DNA of 64,000 nt, from the NCBI RefSeq assembly GCF_900115265.1, contig NZ_FOVU01000006.1:124001-188000 (forward strand), written 5' to 3'. The DNA comes from Bradyrhizobium sp. Ghvi. Its GTDB lineage: Bacteria; Pseudomonadota; Alphaproteobacteria; Rhizobiales; Xanthobacteraceae. Every line of letters begins with the position of its first letter. Within the stretch, counting starts at the first letter, position 1. Of this stretch, positions 33,482 to 42,497 are shown piece by piece. The position numbers were made by a program, and so were the translations under genes. Under the pieces are notes generated by a model. It did not search any database. It saw only the letters and a program-made list of their open reading frames with translations, and was not told where the DNA came from.

Positions 33482-35305
33482 GTGTCCTCCTGGCTCGACT
33501 ACACCATCAACGGGCTGATCGTCGGTAACGTTTACGCCCTCGTTGCAGTCGGGCTCGCGCTGATCTTCGGCGTCAGCCGGCTGATCAATTTCGCACAGGG
33601 CTCGATCTACCTGGTCGGCGCCTATATCGGCTGGGTCGCAGTGGTGCAGCTGCACACGCCGCTGCCGCTCACCATCATCTTCGTGGCGGTGTTGGCGGCA
33701 CTGGTCGGACTGATCATCGAGCGGTTCGGGCTGCGGCCGCTGCAGAATTCGGTGCGCATTGCCCCGCTGCTGGCGACGATCGGCATCAGCTTCGTGCTGG
33801 ATCAGCTCGTCATGCTGACCTTCTCGCCCAATCCGCGGGCGCTGCCGAGCCAGTTGCCCGATGTCCGTTTCCAGGTCGGCGGCGGCACGATCGGGCCACT
33901 CGATCTGCTCATCGCCGGCGTAGGCATCACGAGTGCGCTGCTGCTGTTCGTGTTCCTGCGCTACACGAGGCTCGGCTGGGCGGTGCGCGCCGCCTCGCAG
34001 GACCGCGACGCGGCCATGCAGATGGGCGTCGACGTCAACAGGGTCAATCAGACGGTGTTCGGCATTGCCGCGGCGCTCGGCGGCGTCTCCGGCCTTCTGG
34101 TCGGTATGTACTACAACCAGATCGACACCGCGATGAGCCTGCAGGCGACGCTCAAGGGCGTCGTCGCCGAAGTCGTCGGCGGCGCCGGCAACGTGCCTGG
34201 AGCTGTCGTCGGCAGCCTGCTGCTTGGCCTCGTCGAGAGCTACGGTGTCGCCGTGTTCGGCACCAGCTATCGTAATCTGTTCGCCTTCCTGCTGCTGGTG
34301 GTCGTGCTGGTGCTGCGGCCGAACGGCCTGTTCGCCAGCGCGCGGCAGGCGCCGCCGGAGCCGCTCACCGGCACCTTCATCGCGCCGAGCCGGCCGGTCC
34401 GCATTCCGCGCTGGGCCCTGGCTGTCGTGACCGCCGCATTTGCGGTCCTGCCTCTGCTGCCAGTGTCGTTCTACATGCTCCAGACCCTGATCAACGCCTG
34501 GCTGCTGGGCATGCTCGCGCTCAGCCTGACGCTGGTGGCCGGCACCATCGGGCAGGTCTCGCTCGGCCACGCCGCGCTGCTGGCGATCGGCGCCTATACC
34601 TCCGCGCTGCTGTCACTGACGTTGAACGTCCCGGTCGGTCTCGCCATCATCTCCGGCGGGCTGATGAGCGCCGCGCTTGGTACGATCCTGATCTCGCCGT
34701 CATTCCGCCTGCGCGGCCACTACGTCTCGATCGCGACGCTCGCCATCGGCGAGATCGTCTCGCTGGTGATCCTGAACTGGGAGGGCGTGACGCGCGGACC
34801 CATTGGCATCTCCGGCATCCCGCCATTGTCGCTGTTCGGCTACGATCTGATCAGCCCCGCCTCGGTGTACTGGTTCGCCTTTGCGGTGATGGTCGTGCTG
34901 GCGCTGCTGCAGGCGCGCCTTCTCGGCTCGCATCTCGGCCGCAGCTTTCGCGCCATTCGAGACGACGATATCGCCGCGCGCGCCTATGGACTCGGCCTGA
35001 ACCGCTACAAATCGCTCGCCTTCATCTTCGGCGGCTTCGCGGCCGGCGTCAGCGGTGGTATCGCCGCGCATCTCTATTCCTACATCAACCACGAGACCTT
35101 CAACACGCAGCAATCCATCCTGGCGCTGACCGTCGTGATCCTCGGCGGTCTCGGCAATGTCGTCGGCGCCATCGTGGGCGCGGTCGCGCTGGTCGGCCTG
35201 CCGGAAGTGTTCCGGATCGCGGCCGAGTATCGCATCCTGATCTACGGCATCGTGCTGCTGCTGCTCGTGCGGTTCAGGCCGCAAGGCCTGTTGGGGACGA
35301 TCTGA
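33482..35305 (+). CDS. Fused LivH-LivM permease of branched-chain-type ABC importer
   Basis: The 607-residue protein joins two permeases usually made separately. Residues 1 to about 290 are LivH-like (GLIVGNVYALVAVGLALIFG, then NFAQGSIYLVGAY), and about 310 to 607 are LivM-like (LRGHYVSIATLAIGEI, then LGRSFRAIRDDDIAARAYG). A short hydrophilic linker (ASARQAPPEPLTG) lies between. GTG is the start, with AGGA seven bases upstream. The stop overlaps the livG start (TGATG). Such fusions are known in the family. The paralogous importer at 15561-17694 keeps the two proteins apart. Confidence 0.9.
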   Translation: MSSWLDYTINGLIVGNVYALVAVGLALIFGVSRLINFAQGSIYLVGAYIGWVAVVQLHTPLPLTIIFVAVLAALVGLIIERFGLRPLQNSVRIAPLLATIGISFVLDQLVMLTFSPNPRALPSQLPDVRFQVGGGTIGPLDLLIAGVGITSALLLFVFLRYTRLGWAVRAASQDRDAAMQMGVDVNRVNQTVFGIAAALGGVSGLLVGMYYNQIDTAMSLQATLKGVVAEVVGGAGNVPGAVVGSLLLGLVESYGVAVFGTSYRNLFAFLLLVVVLVLRPNGLFASARQAPPEPLTGTFIAPSRPVRIPRWALAVVTAAFAVLPLLPVSFYMLQTLINAWLLGMLALSLTLVAGTIGQVSLGHAALLAIGAYTSALLSLTLNVPVGLAIISGGLMSAALGTILISPSFRLRGHYVSIATLAIGEIVSLVILNWEGVTRGPIGISGIPPLSLFGYDLISPASVYWFAFAVMVVLALLQARLLGSHLGRSFRAIRDDDIAARAYGLGLNRYKSLAFIFGGFAAGVSGGIAAHLYSYINHETFNTQQSILALTVVILGGLGNVVGAIVGAVALVGLPEVFRIAAEYRILIYGIVLLLLVRFRPQGLLGTI

Positions 35306-36153
35306 TGGGGCAGCCGCACGCACCGTTATTGTCCCTGCGCGGGCTGACGCGCCGCTTCGGCGGCCTCACGGCTGTCGATGGCATCGATCTCGATCTCGCC
35401 AAGGGCGGGCTCGTCAGCATCATCGGCCCGAACGGCGCCGGCAAGACCACGCTGTTTAATCTCGTCACCGGGCTCGACCGGCCGGATGCAGGCGAGGTCC
35501 GTTTCGAGGGAGAGGACATCACCGGTCTCTCGCCGGAACGGCTCGCCGGCCGCGGCATCGCGCGCACCTTCCAGCTCGGCCGCGTCTTCGGCAATCTCAG
35601 CGTGATGGACAACGTCCTGATCGGCGCTCACACACGCCTGCGCGCGGTGAAGCCGGCGGTGCCCGTGATCGGTCCGTTGCTGGAGCTGGGCCTCGCGCTG
35701 CTGCGTCCTGCAAGCGTCAGGGACGAGGAAGAACGGCTGCGCGAAGAGGTCAAGGCCATCCTCGGCCGTTTCGGCGAACGGCTCTTGCCGCGGATCGACC
35801 AGCCGGCCTATAGCCTCTCTTACGCCAATCGCCGCCGGGTCGAGATTGCGCGCGCGCTGGCGTTGAAGCCGCGCCTGCTGCTGCTCGACGAGCCCACGGC
35901 CGGCATGAACCCGAGCGAGACCGCGGAGATGCAGGCGCTGGTCGCCGAGCTGAAGGCGGAGGGCCTGACCATCCTCCTCATCGAGCACAAGCTGGAGATG
36001 GTGATGCGCCTTTCGGACCGCGTCATCGTCATGGACGAGGGCAAGAAGATCGCGGAAGGACCGGGCGAGGAGGTGCGTGGCGATCCCAAGGTGATCGAGG
36101 CCTATCTCGGTCACGGCCTGTCGGGCGGGGCAGAGCAGGAGAGTGCGGCATGA
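35305..36153 (+). CDS. livG: ABC transporter ATP-binding protein, LivG type (second importer)
   Basis: The 282-residue ATPase has Walker A GPNGAGKTT around residue 47, Walker B LLLLDEPTAGMNP and the extended LivG region before the signature (here YSLSYANRRRVEIARAL). Its ATG overlaps the permease stop by one base and its end overlaps the livF start by ATGA. It energises the fused LivHM permease together with LivF. Confidence 0.92.
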   Translation: MGQPHAPLLSLRGLTRRFGGLTAVDGIDLDLAKGGLVSIIGPNGAGKTTLFNLVTGLDRPDAGEVRFEGEDITGLSPERLAGRGIARTFQLGRVFGNLSVMDNVLIGAHTRLRAVKPAVPVIGPLLELGLALLRPASVRDEEERLREEVKAILGRFGERLLPRIDQPAYSLSYANRRRVEIARALALKPRLLLLDEPTAGMNPSETAEMQALVAELKAEGLTILLIEHKLEMVMRLSDRVIVMDEGKKIAEGPGEEVRGDPKVIEAYLGHGLSGGAEQESAA

Positions 36154-36890
36154 GCACGAGCGCAGCCGAACCGCTGCTGGAGCTGACCAACGTCAACACC
36201 TTCTACGGCCAGGCCCAGGTGCATTTTGATCTGTCCATTACGGTTGGCCGCGGCCACATCGTGTGCCTGCTCGGCGGCAACGCCAGCGGCAAGTCGACGA
36301 CGATGAAGATCATTCTCGGCCTGGTGAAGCCGCGCTCGGGCGAGGTGACGTTCGACGGCGCTTCGCTGATCGGGCTCACGACGCCACAGATCGTCCGCCG
36401 CGGCATCGCCTCGGTGCCGGAGGCGCGGCGGCTGTTTGCGGATATGAGCGTGCGCGAGAACATCCTGATGGGCGCATTCGTGCGCAACGACCGCAGCGCC
36501 GTGACGCAGGATCTCGACAAGATGCTGACGCTGTTCCCGAAGCTCGGCCAGCGACTGTCGCAGCGCGCCGGCTCCCTGTCCGGCGGCGAGCAGCAGATGG
36601 TCGCAATGGCGCGCGCGCTGATGAGCCGGCCGCGCTTGATCGTGATGGACGAGCCGACCATGGGGCTGTCGCCGCTCTACGTCGATCGCGTGCTGGAGCT
36701 GATCCGCACCATCAACCAGGAAGGCGTCTCGGTGTTCATGGTCGAGCAGAACGCCAGCCTCGCGCTCGAGATCGCGCACGAAGCCTATGTGCTTCAGACC
36801 GGCAGGATCGTGCTCTCGGGTCCGGCGCGGATGTTGAAGGATGATCCCCGCGTGCGCGATGCCTATCTCGGCGGTCCGGAGGCGGCGTAG
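36150..36890 (+). CDS. livF: ABC transporter ATP-binding protein, LivF type (second importer)
   Basis: The 246-residue ATPase has a Walker A of GGNASGKST (instead of the common GRNGxGKTT), signature LSGGEQQ and Walker B LIVMDEPTMGLSP. It overlaps livG by four bases. This is the last gene of the run that starts at the MetQ-like gene. A palindromic repeat follows 22 bases after the stop and may act as the 3' end of the transcript. Confidence 0.92.
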   Translation: MSTSAAEPLLELTNVNTFYGQAQVHFDLSITVGRGHIVCLLGGNASGKSTTMKIILGLVKPRSGEVTFDGASLIGLTTPQIVRRGIASVPEARRLFADMSVRENILMGAFVRNDRSAVTQDLDKMLTLFPKLGQRLSQRAGSLSGGEQQMVAMARALMSRPRLIVMDEPTMGLSPLYVDRVLELIRTINQEGVSVFMVEQNASLALEIAHEAYVLQTGRIVLSGPARMLKDDPRVRDAYLGGPEAA

Positions 36891-36911
36891 CAGGCTAGTT
36901 GCCTCCGCACC

Positions 36912-36997
36912 GTCACGGCCCGGGCTTGACCCGGCCATCCACCTCTTTCTTTGCTCGCGCCGAGAACGTGGATGCCCGGGGCAAGCCGGGGCATGAC
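36912..36997. repeat. Palindromic intergenic repeat (cccgggcttgacccgg family)
   Basis: An 86-base imperfect inverted repeat. The left arm gtcacggcccgggcttgacc continues to catccac, and the right arm reads gtggatgcccggggcaagcc and ends gcatgac. The arms pair over about 30 bases. I recall this family as very common between Bradyrhizobium genes. It lies between livF and the nickel permease and could form a strong hairpin at the end of the upstream mRNA. Confidence 0.82.
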
Positions 36998-37046
36998 GAC
37001 CTCGCAGATTCGCATATGCGGCCATCTATCCGGCTATGGCACTGGT

Positions 37047-37078
37047 CAGTATGATCATCCCACGAAAAGATCATACTG
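37047..37078 (+). promoter_or_regulatory. NikR operator (GTATGA-N16-TCATAC)
   Basis: The sequence GTATGA (37049-37054), exactly 16 bases, then TCATAC (37071-37076) matches the known NikR operator. The symmetry extends to 10-bp arms, cagtatgatc and gatcatactg. It lies eight bases before the proposed start of a nickel/cobalt permease, so binding of Ni-NikR should block its transcription when nickel is plentiful. The nikR gene itself is not in the window. Confidence 0.93.
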
Positions 37079-37086
37079 TTGGCGCA

Positions 37087-38157
37087 ATGGACGTACGGCG
37101 GAATGCGTGTTTTGACGGGATGGTCTATGCGGGCGGGCCTGGAATGATGCTGCTGTTCGGCGGGCTCGTCGCCGCCAATGTTGCCGCATGGGCCTGGGCT
37201 TTCGCGGCATTCGGCGACCAGCCCGCGGTGACGGCGACCGCCCTGCTTGCCTGGGTGTTCGGCCTGCGCCACGCCGTCGACGCCGATCACATCGCCGCCA
37301 TCGACAATGTCGTGCGCAAGCTGATGCAGACGCGCGAAACGCCGCGCAGCGTCGGCCTGTATTTCGCGCTCGGCCATTCCAGCGTGGTGGTGATTGCGAC
37401 CATGCTGCTTGCGTTTGGCGTGGTCAGCCTTGGCGGCGACAGCCTGTTGAAGGACGCTGGCAGCCTGATCGGCACATCGGTGTCGGCGCTGTTCCTGCTG
37501 GCGATCGCGGCGATCAATCTCGCCATCTTCGCCGGCCTGTGGCGGACCTTTCGTGCGGCGCGCGAGCAGGGCATTCATGACGCCGCCGGGTTGGACGCGC
37601 TGCTCGCCCATCGCGGATTTCTCGCGCGCCTGCTCGGCCCGATGTTCCGCCTGGTGACCAAGCCCTGGCACATGTTTCCGCTTGGATTGCTGTTCGGTCT
37701 CGGCTTCGACACCGCCACCGAAATCGGCCTGCTCAGCATCTCCGCCACGGAGGCCGCGCGCGGTGCATCGTTCACCGACATCCTGGTCTTTCCCGCGCTG
37801 TTCGCGTCAGGCATGGCGCTGGTCGATACCGCCGACTCCGCGCTGATGGTGAGCGCCTATCGCTGGGCCTTCGTCGATCCCATGCGCAAGCTCTGGTACA
37901 ACCTGACGATAACAGGCGCGTCCGTCGCGGTGGCGCTGTTGATCGGCAGCATCGAGGCGCTCGGCCTGATCTCCGACCGGCTTGGACTTTCCGGCGGCGT
38001 GTGGGCGCTGGTCGATAGCCTCAACGAGTCGCTCGCCAATGTAGGCTTTGTGGTGATCGCGCTGTTCGTGATCGCCTGGCTGGTCTCGCGCCTGCTCTAC
38101 CGCCGCATGTTCGCCGATGAGGCGCGCCGTTTGCCTGATGCGACCGAGGCCGTGTAA
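37087..38157 (+). CDS. NiCoT-family nickel permease (HoxN/HupN/NixA type)
   Basis: The predicted 356-residue membrane protein carries all three family motifs: RHAVDADHIAAIDN around residue 60, LGHSSVVVIA, and LGFDTATEIGLL. About eight membrane spans are seen. The NikR operator just upstream indicates nickel rather than cobalt and rejects an earlier ATG at 37036, which would place the operator in coding sequence. ATG 37087 is used; ATG 37120 is an alternative that would leave a longer leader. Nickel would serve urease or uptake hydrogenase, neither of which is encoded here. Confidence 0.92.
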   Translation: MDVRRNACFDGMVYAGGPGMMLLFGGLVAANVAAWAWAFAAFGDQPAVTATALLAWVFGLRHAVDADHIAAIDNVVRKLMQTRETPRSVGLYFALGHSSVVVIATMLLAFGVVSLGGDSLLKDAGSLIGTSVSALFLLAIAAINLAIFAGLWRTFRAAREQGIHDAAGLDALLAHRGFLARLLGPMFRLVTKPWHMFPLGLLFGLGFDTATEIGLLSISATEAARGASFTDILVFPALFASGMALVDTADSALMVSAYRWAFVDPMRKLWYNLTITGASVAVALLIGSIEALGLISDRLGLSGGVWALVDSLNESLANVGFVVIALFVIAWLVSRLLYRRMFADEARRLPDATEAV

Positions 38158-38185
38158 CTGACGAGGCGTCCCTGAATCTGCCGAA

Positions 38186-39697
38186 TTAGGCCGACGCCGC
38201 GCTCGCTATCTGCTCCGCCGGCTGGTCGTCGCCATTGGGATCGCCCGGCGCGGTCGCCCAGGCCAATTCCACCAGCGTGATGAACCTGCGTCCGCCGCCG
38301 TCGAGCTGAACGACGATCAGGCCCTGCTCCTCCATATAGCCGAGCAGGCGCTGCGCGCGGCGCAGCGAGTGCGAGCCATAGGCGCGCGCGATCGCGGCAT
38401 CGCCGGGGCAGGGCCACCCTTCCTTGGCGGCCCGTGCGATCATCATGAACACGCCCTGCATGTCGTCGGGCAGGATCGAGGCGCGTAGCGTCACCTCCTG
38501 CCAGGCATCGTCCTCGGCGATGTCAGTGCCGACCCCAGCGCGTGCATGGGTCAGCATGCGGCGGAATTCGCTCAAGTCGGGCACGGCCGCGCCGAGACCT
38601 TCGATGCGGCAGCGGACCACGAACTCCTGGTAGAGCACGCCGATGGCGCGGAAGCCGGCGTCGGGCGCGGCCAGCACGGCGCGCAACGTCCGATCCACGC
38701 GCTCGCGCCGTTCCGCGAGCTCCTCGGCGCTGACCGCGACCTCGACCGCCTCGGGGCTGATCTCGGGAGCCGCCGCCTTCGCGGCACGGAGCTGCTCGAG
38801 CAGATCAGGCGCCGGCCGACGCTGCGGCCGGCTGGCATCGGGCGGCGGCGCAGCCAGGATCACCGCGCGTGCATCTTCAAGCGTGGCTTCGGGCAGCGGC
38901 ATCAGCCGCGGAGTCGAATTGCGCGGGCTGGTTTCGGTGGAGCCGATGTTCAGCCGTAGCGGACGCCGTGATAGCGCAGGTCCCAGCGCCATGAATTGTC
39001 CGCGTTCGAGATCGCGAAAGGCTTCCGCCTGCCGCCGCTCCATGCCGAGTAGATCGGCGGCACGCGCCATATCGATATCGAGGAAGGTCCGGCCCATCAG
39101 GAAGTTCGAGGCTTCCGCCGCGACGTTCTTGGCGAGCTTTGCCAAACGTTGCGTGGCGATGATGCCGGCGAGCCCGCGCTTGCGGCCGCGGCACATTAAA
39201 TTGGTCATGGCGCCGAGCGACAGCTTGCGCGCCTCGTCCGAGACTTCGCCGGCGACGGCCGGCGCAAACAGCTGCGCCTCGTCGACCACGACCAGCATCG
39301 GGTACCAATGGTCGCGCTCGACGTCGAACATCCCGCCAAGGAAGGCGGCGGCGCGCCGCATCTGGTTCTCGGCATCCAGTCCTTCGAGATTGAGCACGGT
39401 GGAGACGCGATGCAGCCGCGCGCGTTCGCCCGCCACCTGAAGTCCGCGCTCGGTATGATCCTCGGCGTCGATCACGAGATGGCCGAAACGTTCGGCTAGC
39501 GTGACGAAATCGCCTTCAGGATCGATGATGGCCTGCTGCACCCAGGGCGCGCTCTGTTCCAAGAGGCGCCTGAGCAGATGCGACTTGCCGGAACCGGAAT
39601 TGCCTTGCACCAGAAGCCGGGTCGCCAGGAGTTCCTCGAGGTCCATGGCCGCCGCGGCGCCCGCCGTGGTCAGCCCCATCTCGATCGCAACCGTCAT
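38186..39697 (-). CDS. HerA-like/DUF87 P-loop ATPase
   Basis: The 503-residue protein has Walker A GNSGSGKS near residue 33, a HerA/DUF87-type segment AIIDPEGDF and Walker B MLVVVDEAQ. The second half holds winged-helix-like and helical regions and no recognised nuclease. HerA-type proteins are hexameric DNA translocases, but in this family of alphaproteobacterial proteins the role is undefined and no NurA partner lies alongside. It faces the nickel permease gene convergently (28-base gap). It is preceded by a 239-base gap in which I see nothing. Confidence 0.8.
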   Translation of the reverse strand: MTVAIEMGLTTAGAAAAMDLEELLATRLLVQGNSGSGKSHLLRRLLEQSAPWVQQAIIDPEGDFVTLAERFGHLVIDAEDHTERGLQVAGERARLHRVSTVLNLEGLDAENQMRRAAAFLGGMFDVERDHWYPMLVVVDEAQLFAPAVAGEVSDEARKLSLGAMTNLMCRGRKRGLAGIIATQRLAKLAKNVAAEASNFLMGRTFLDIDMARAADLLGMERRQAEAFRDLERGQFMALGPALSRRPLRLNIGSTETSPRNSTPRLMPLPEATLEDARAVILAAPPPDASRPQRRPAPDLLEQLRAAKAAAPEISPEAVEVAVSAEELAERRERVDRTLRAVLAAPDAGFRAIGVLYQEFVVRCRIEGLGAAVPDLSEFRRMLTHARAGVGTDIAEDDAWQEVTLRASILPDDMQGVFMMIARAAKEGWPCPGDAAIARAYGSHSLRRAQRLLGYMEEQGLIVVQLDGGGRRFITLVELAWATAPGDPNGDDQPAEQIASAASA

Positions 39698-39936
39698 GTC
39701 CCCGACTCAAATTCCACCATTCGCGGACAGGGGCTTATCAATCGGATCGGGATGCGTCGAGCGAAACAGGGCGAATCACGCCCCGTTGCCCACGGCGGAT
39801 TCAAGCCTGGCTTCGGAGCCCGTAGATGCGCGGGCCGGTTGTTTTGGCACCGGGCCGGAGCTGCCGAAGTCATTGCGCCGGCCCGTTGCTCAGGTGATCG
39901 CGTGAGGCGCGAAATAGCGCTGCCGCGCTAAAGCCG

Positions 39937-41001
39937 TCACTGCGCGCCCGATCCGCCCTGCACGATCTTCTCGTTCAGCTTCTGGTCGACGGTGTCGACC
40001 GTGCGATCGATCTCGGCATTGGGCACGCCGAGCTGATGCGAGATCAGCTTCACCAGGAGATCGACACGCTCGATGAAGGGCGCGCCGCTGGCCACGGCCC
40101 GCGCCGCCGACGACGGCTTCAGCAGGCTTTCGGCGGCCTTGGCGTATTTCGCGAACGGCACCTGGTCCGCGGGATCGGCGCCGAGGCGGCGCGCGATCGC
40201 GTCGACATGGTCGTAGATCGTCTGCGAGCGCTTGAGGTCACCATGCACGGCATCGCGGATCGACTGCGGCTCGTCCGGCGTGATGCAGCGGTAGTTGCCG
40301 GTGAGCAGCATCGACCACTTCGCCAGCGGCACGAACAGCGAATCGAACACCTTCAGCTTGACCGGCACATCCTTGCCGTCGAGCGTTACCGCGTCGATGT
40401 CGGCCTCTAACTCGCGCAGCACCTTGTTGTGCTTCTCGTCGGCAAAGACGGATGCCTTGAAGTTCGTGGGCAGCCCGACATGCAGCACGTTCGCCGCTTC
40501 CTCCGGCGGACGGAAGGCCTGCGGATCGGGCGAGCACAGCGTCACCAGCCCTGGCTCGAACCGCTCCCACACCTGCGCATTGGTGTAGGCCTCCTCCAGG
40601 TCCATGTCTGATAGCGCCGGGATACGCTTCAGATACGGCAGCGGCGGCATATTCATGATCGAGAGGCACGGCAGCTTTGCCGCGGCGATCTTGACCATGA
40701 GCATGCGGACCGTGTGATTGGTGTATTGCGGCTCCTGCATCGCCAGCCCGACCATGTCGTAGCGGGAGACGTCGACATTCTGCGGTGTCACCGCATCCAA
40801 CTTGCCGGGCAGGTCACGCGAGAAGATCGCGCGGTGCACCGCTTCGTCGCGCAGCTTGATGCGCACCTCGGTACCGTCACGGTTGATCAGCTCCGCGGTC
40901 TTGGCGCGGCAGACCAGGGTCACATTGTGGCCGGCCATCAGCAGCTTGGTGCCCAGCAGGGAGCCGTAGGAAGCTCCCAGAATCAATACGTTACGCGCCA
41001 T
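39937..41001 (-). CDS. Ketopantoate reductase-like (ApbA/PanE family) oxidoreductase
   Basis: The 354-residue protein starts with a Rossmann fold (VLILGASYGSLLGTKLLMAG, then VTLVCR) typical of the ApbA/PanE N-terminal domain. It has a helical C-terminal region around residues 200-330 as in ketopantoate reductases. It is longer than PanE (about 300) and deviates in the glycine motif (GASYGS for GxGxxG). It is therefore probably a paralogue acting on another 2-keto or carbonyl substrate. The start ATG follows AGGGGACGAG. It stands alone beside a repeat-rich scar. Confidence 0.7.
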   Translation of the reverse strand: MARNVLILGASYGSLLGTKLLMAGHNVTLVCRAKTAELINRDGTEVRIKLRDEAVHRAIFSRDLPGKLDAVTPQNVDVSRYDMVGLAMQEPQYTNHTVRMLMVKIAAAKLPCLSIMNMPPLPYLKRIPALSDMDLEEAYTNAQVWERFEPGLVTLCSPDPQAFRPPEEAANVLHVGLPTNFKASVFADEKHNKVLRELEADIDAVTLDGKDVPVKLKVFDSLFVPLAKWSMLLTGNYRCITPDEPQSIRDAVHGDLKRSQTIYDHVDAIARRLGADPADQVPFAKYAKAAESLLKPSSAARAVASGAPFIERVDLLVKLISHQLGVPNAEIDRTVDTVDQKLNEKIVQGGSGAQ

Positions 41002-41182
41002 GTCTCGTCCCCTGGAATGTCATGTGATTGTTGCGCCCCGGCCGCGGCCCGAGGACGGTTGGAGGCATGTAAAACGAACAACTCCGCAATGGCAACTGGG
41101 ATAATGCATACAAGCAACTGCGGATATTCCGTAGCCCGAACGGAGCGAAACACCTGTAGGAACGTGTCAAGTATCCCTGGCA
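41002..41182. other. Gap between ketopantoate-reductase-like gene and dispersed repeat
   Basis: I see no gene, tRNA or clear terminator here. It presumably holds the promoter of the minus-strand gene starting at 41001. The last part (ttccgtagcccgaacggagcg) may already belong to the dispersed repeat that follows. Confidence 0.5.
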
Positions 41183-41745
41183 AAAATATTCCGCTTTACC
41201 GAAATTCGGAAACGGCGTATGTGTCGGCCATCCCGGCTCGAGCTTGAGGGGCGATCGTCCATCGTCACGTTCGCGAGCCGGGGATGCGGTGGACGCGGCA
41301 GCGTCGGCACGAGAAGGTGCGGGCAGGGCGGGTAGTCCCTGTGAGCCCGTAACCGCATGGGGACGAACGAGGCTATTCAGTTCGTTGCGCCAACATTCCT
41401 GCAGCGCGTGTGCACACTGCTGCAAGACCCTGTGGCCGGCGAATGCGCGTACGGCAAAACCGTGTGGTCCTGGCCGTCGTTGCTACGGTCAAGCTGTCGC
41501 GGAGGTGCAGGGCGCCCAACCGGGTTAACTGCATCGTCAATTCGCGAGGGCGAGGGAGGCCAGAGGGAAAATCGGCTCCCGGGAGAGCGCGGCATAAGCC
41601 GTCAAACCACTGCGCAGGGAAGGCCGAGTGATTGGCACCACCTGTATGCTGTTGTGCGGTCTTTTTGCGCTACGTCTTCGCGCAGCAGACCGCGGGTGCG
41701 AGGTCAGCACCCGGCCTTCCCTGCGCCCTCTTGAATCAGAGGGAC
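41183..41745. repeat. Large non-coding dispersed repeat (about 560 bp)
   Basis: This stretch has no credible gene. It matches, from memory, a dispersed repeat of Bradyrhizobium-type genomes: it begins near aatattccgctttaccgaaa, includes ggcaaaaccgtgtggtcctg and ends near ccggccttccctgcgccctc. Its edges are approximate. The right edge falls inside the end of a MarR gene, whose normal C-terminus is missing, so the repeat is probably an insertion or recombination scar. No transposase is encoded within it. Confidence 0.7.
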
Positions 41746-42111
41746 GCGAGCGGATCTTGCCGTCCTCCTCGAGGACGGTGATGGCCTCGACCAGGCCATT
41801 GACGGGATCTCGCGCCAGAAACTTTTTTCCTGCAGCGTCACGCTCAGCGTCACCGAGCGCTTGTCTTTGGCGGAGCGCTTCCGTTCCAGATAGCCGAGCC
41901 GCTCGAACTCGCCGATGATGAAGGAGGCGGTGCCGCGCGTGGTACCGACATAGCTCGCCAGCGCCGATGGTGTCCTGGAGAAGCGGTTGGCACGGGAGAG
42001 GAATCGTAGTGCCATCCACTCGCGATCGCGCATGCCGTGCTTGGTGCCTTCGAACCACAGGAGTCGCGCCACCTGTCCCAGTAATTCAATCGCTTCGCGA
42101 GCCAAATTCAT
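41746..42111 (-). pseudogene. MarR-family regulator, frameshifted and truncated by a repeat
   Basis: From ATG 42111 the product reads MNLAREAIELLGQVARLLWF and then a MarR winged helix (SALASYVGTTRGTASFIIGE). After VTLSVTLQEK the frame is lost. One more A in the A6 run (T6 on the plus strand, 41823-41828) restores KKFLARDPVNGLVEAITVLE, the expected dimerisation helix. Even then the reading runs straight into the dispersed repeat after DGKIRS. Two independent lesions make it a likely pseudogene; sequencing error could account for only the first. Confidence 0.8.
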
Positions 42112-42127
42112 ATCGGTGCCAGATCAG

Positions 42128-42139
42128 ATAAAGCTTTAT
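42128..42139. promoter_or_regulatory. Short perfect palindrome upstream of the marR remnant
   Basis: ATAAAGCTTTAT is a perfect 12-base palindrome located 17 bases before the marR start. MarR proteins often bind such AT-rich sites in their own promoters. It may be the former operator, but so short a palindrome could be chance. Confidence 0.35.
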
Positions 42140-42497
42140 TCAATTGAGCCTCTGGGTGCGCGATCACTGCGGGTCACAATGATGCTGTCGAGCGTTGCTT
42201 CGCCCGAAGCGAAAACAATTGCCGCGCTTGGAAGACGCTTCTCCGTTCTGGAGATGGAACATTCGGGAGTGGAACTAGAGCGCCATGAAGAAAGTTCGAG
42301 TAAATATGACGGCTCGACTGATCTGAAAATTTCACTCAAATCGCGCGGGCTTGCGCCCGATTGTCGGGCGCTGTGCTGTGCCAAGCAACATGATGTGTCG
42401 ATGCGGCCACCATCGAGCCTGTCAGTTGCGGCAAAGCGTTGCGAATTGCGCGAAGCCGCACAGTTTCCGCAACACGCATTGGGGTGCCGCGGGATGG
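42140..42497. other. Low-information stretch in the scar region
   Basis: About 360 bases without a recognisable gene. Base composition is slightly less GC-rich than the surroundings, and short open frames here show no family features. I see no tRNA or repeat in it. Confidence 0.55.

Noticed and set aside
41183..41745. Several small open frames (up to about 125 codons) in the scar region
   Set aside because: They fall within the dispersed repeat, overlap each other on both strands and show no ribosome sites or protein features.
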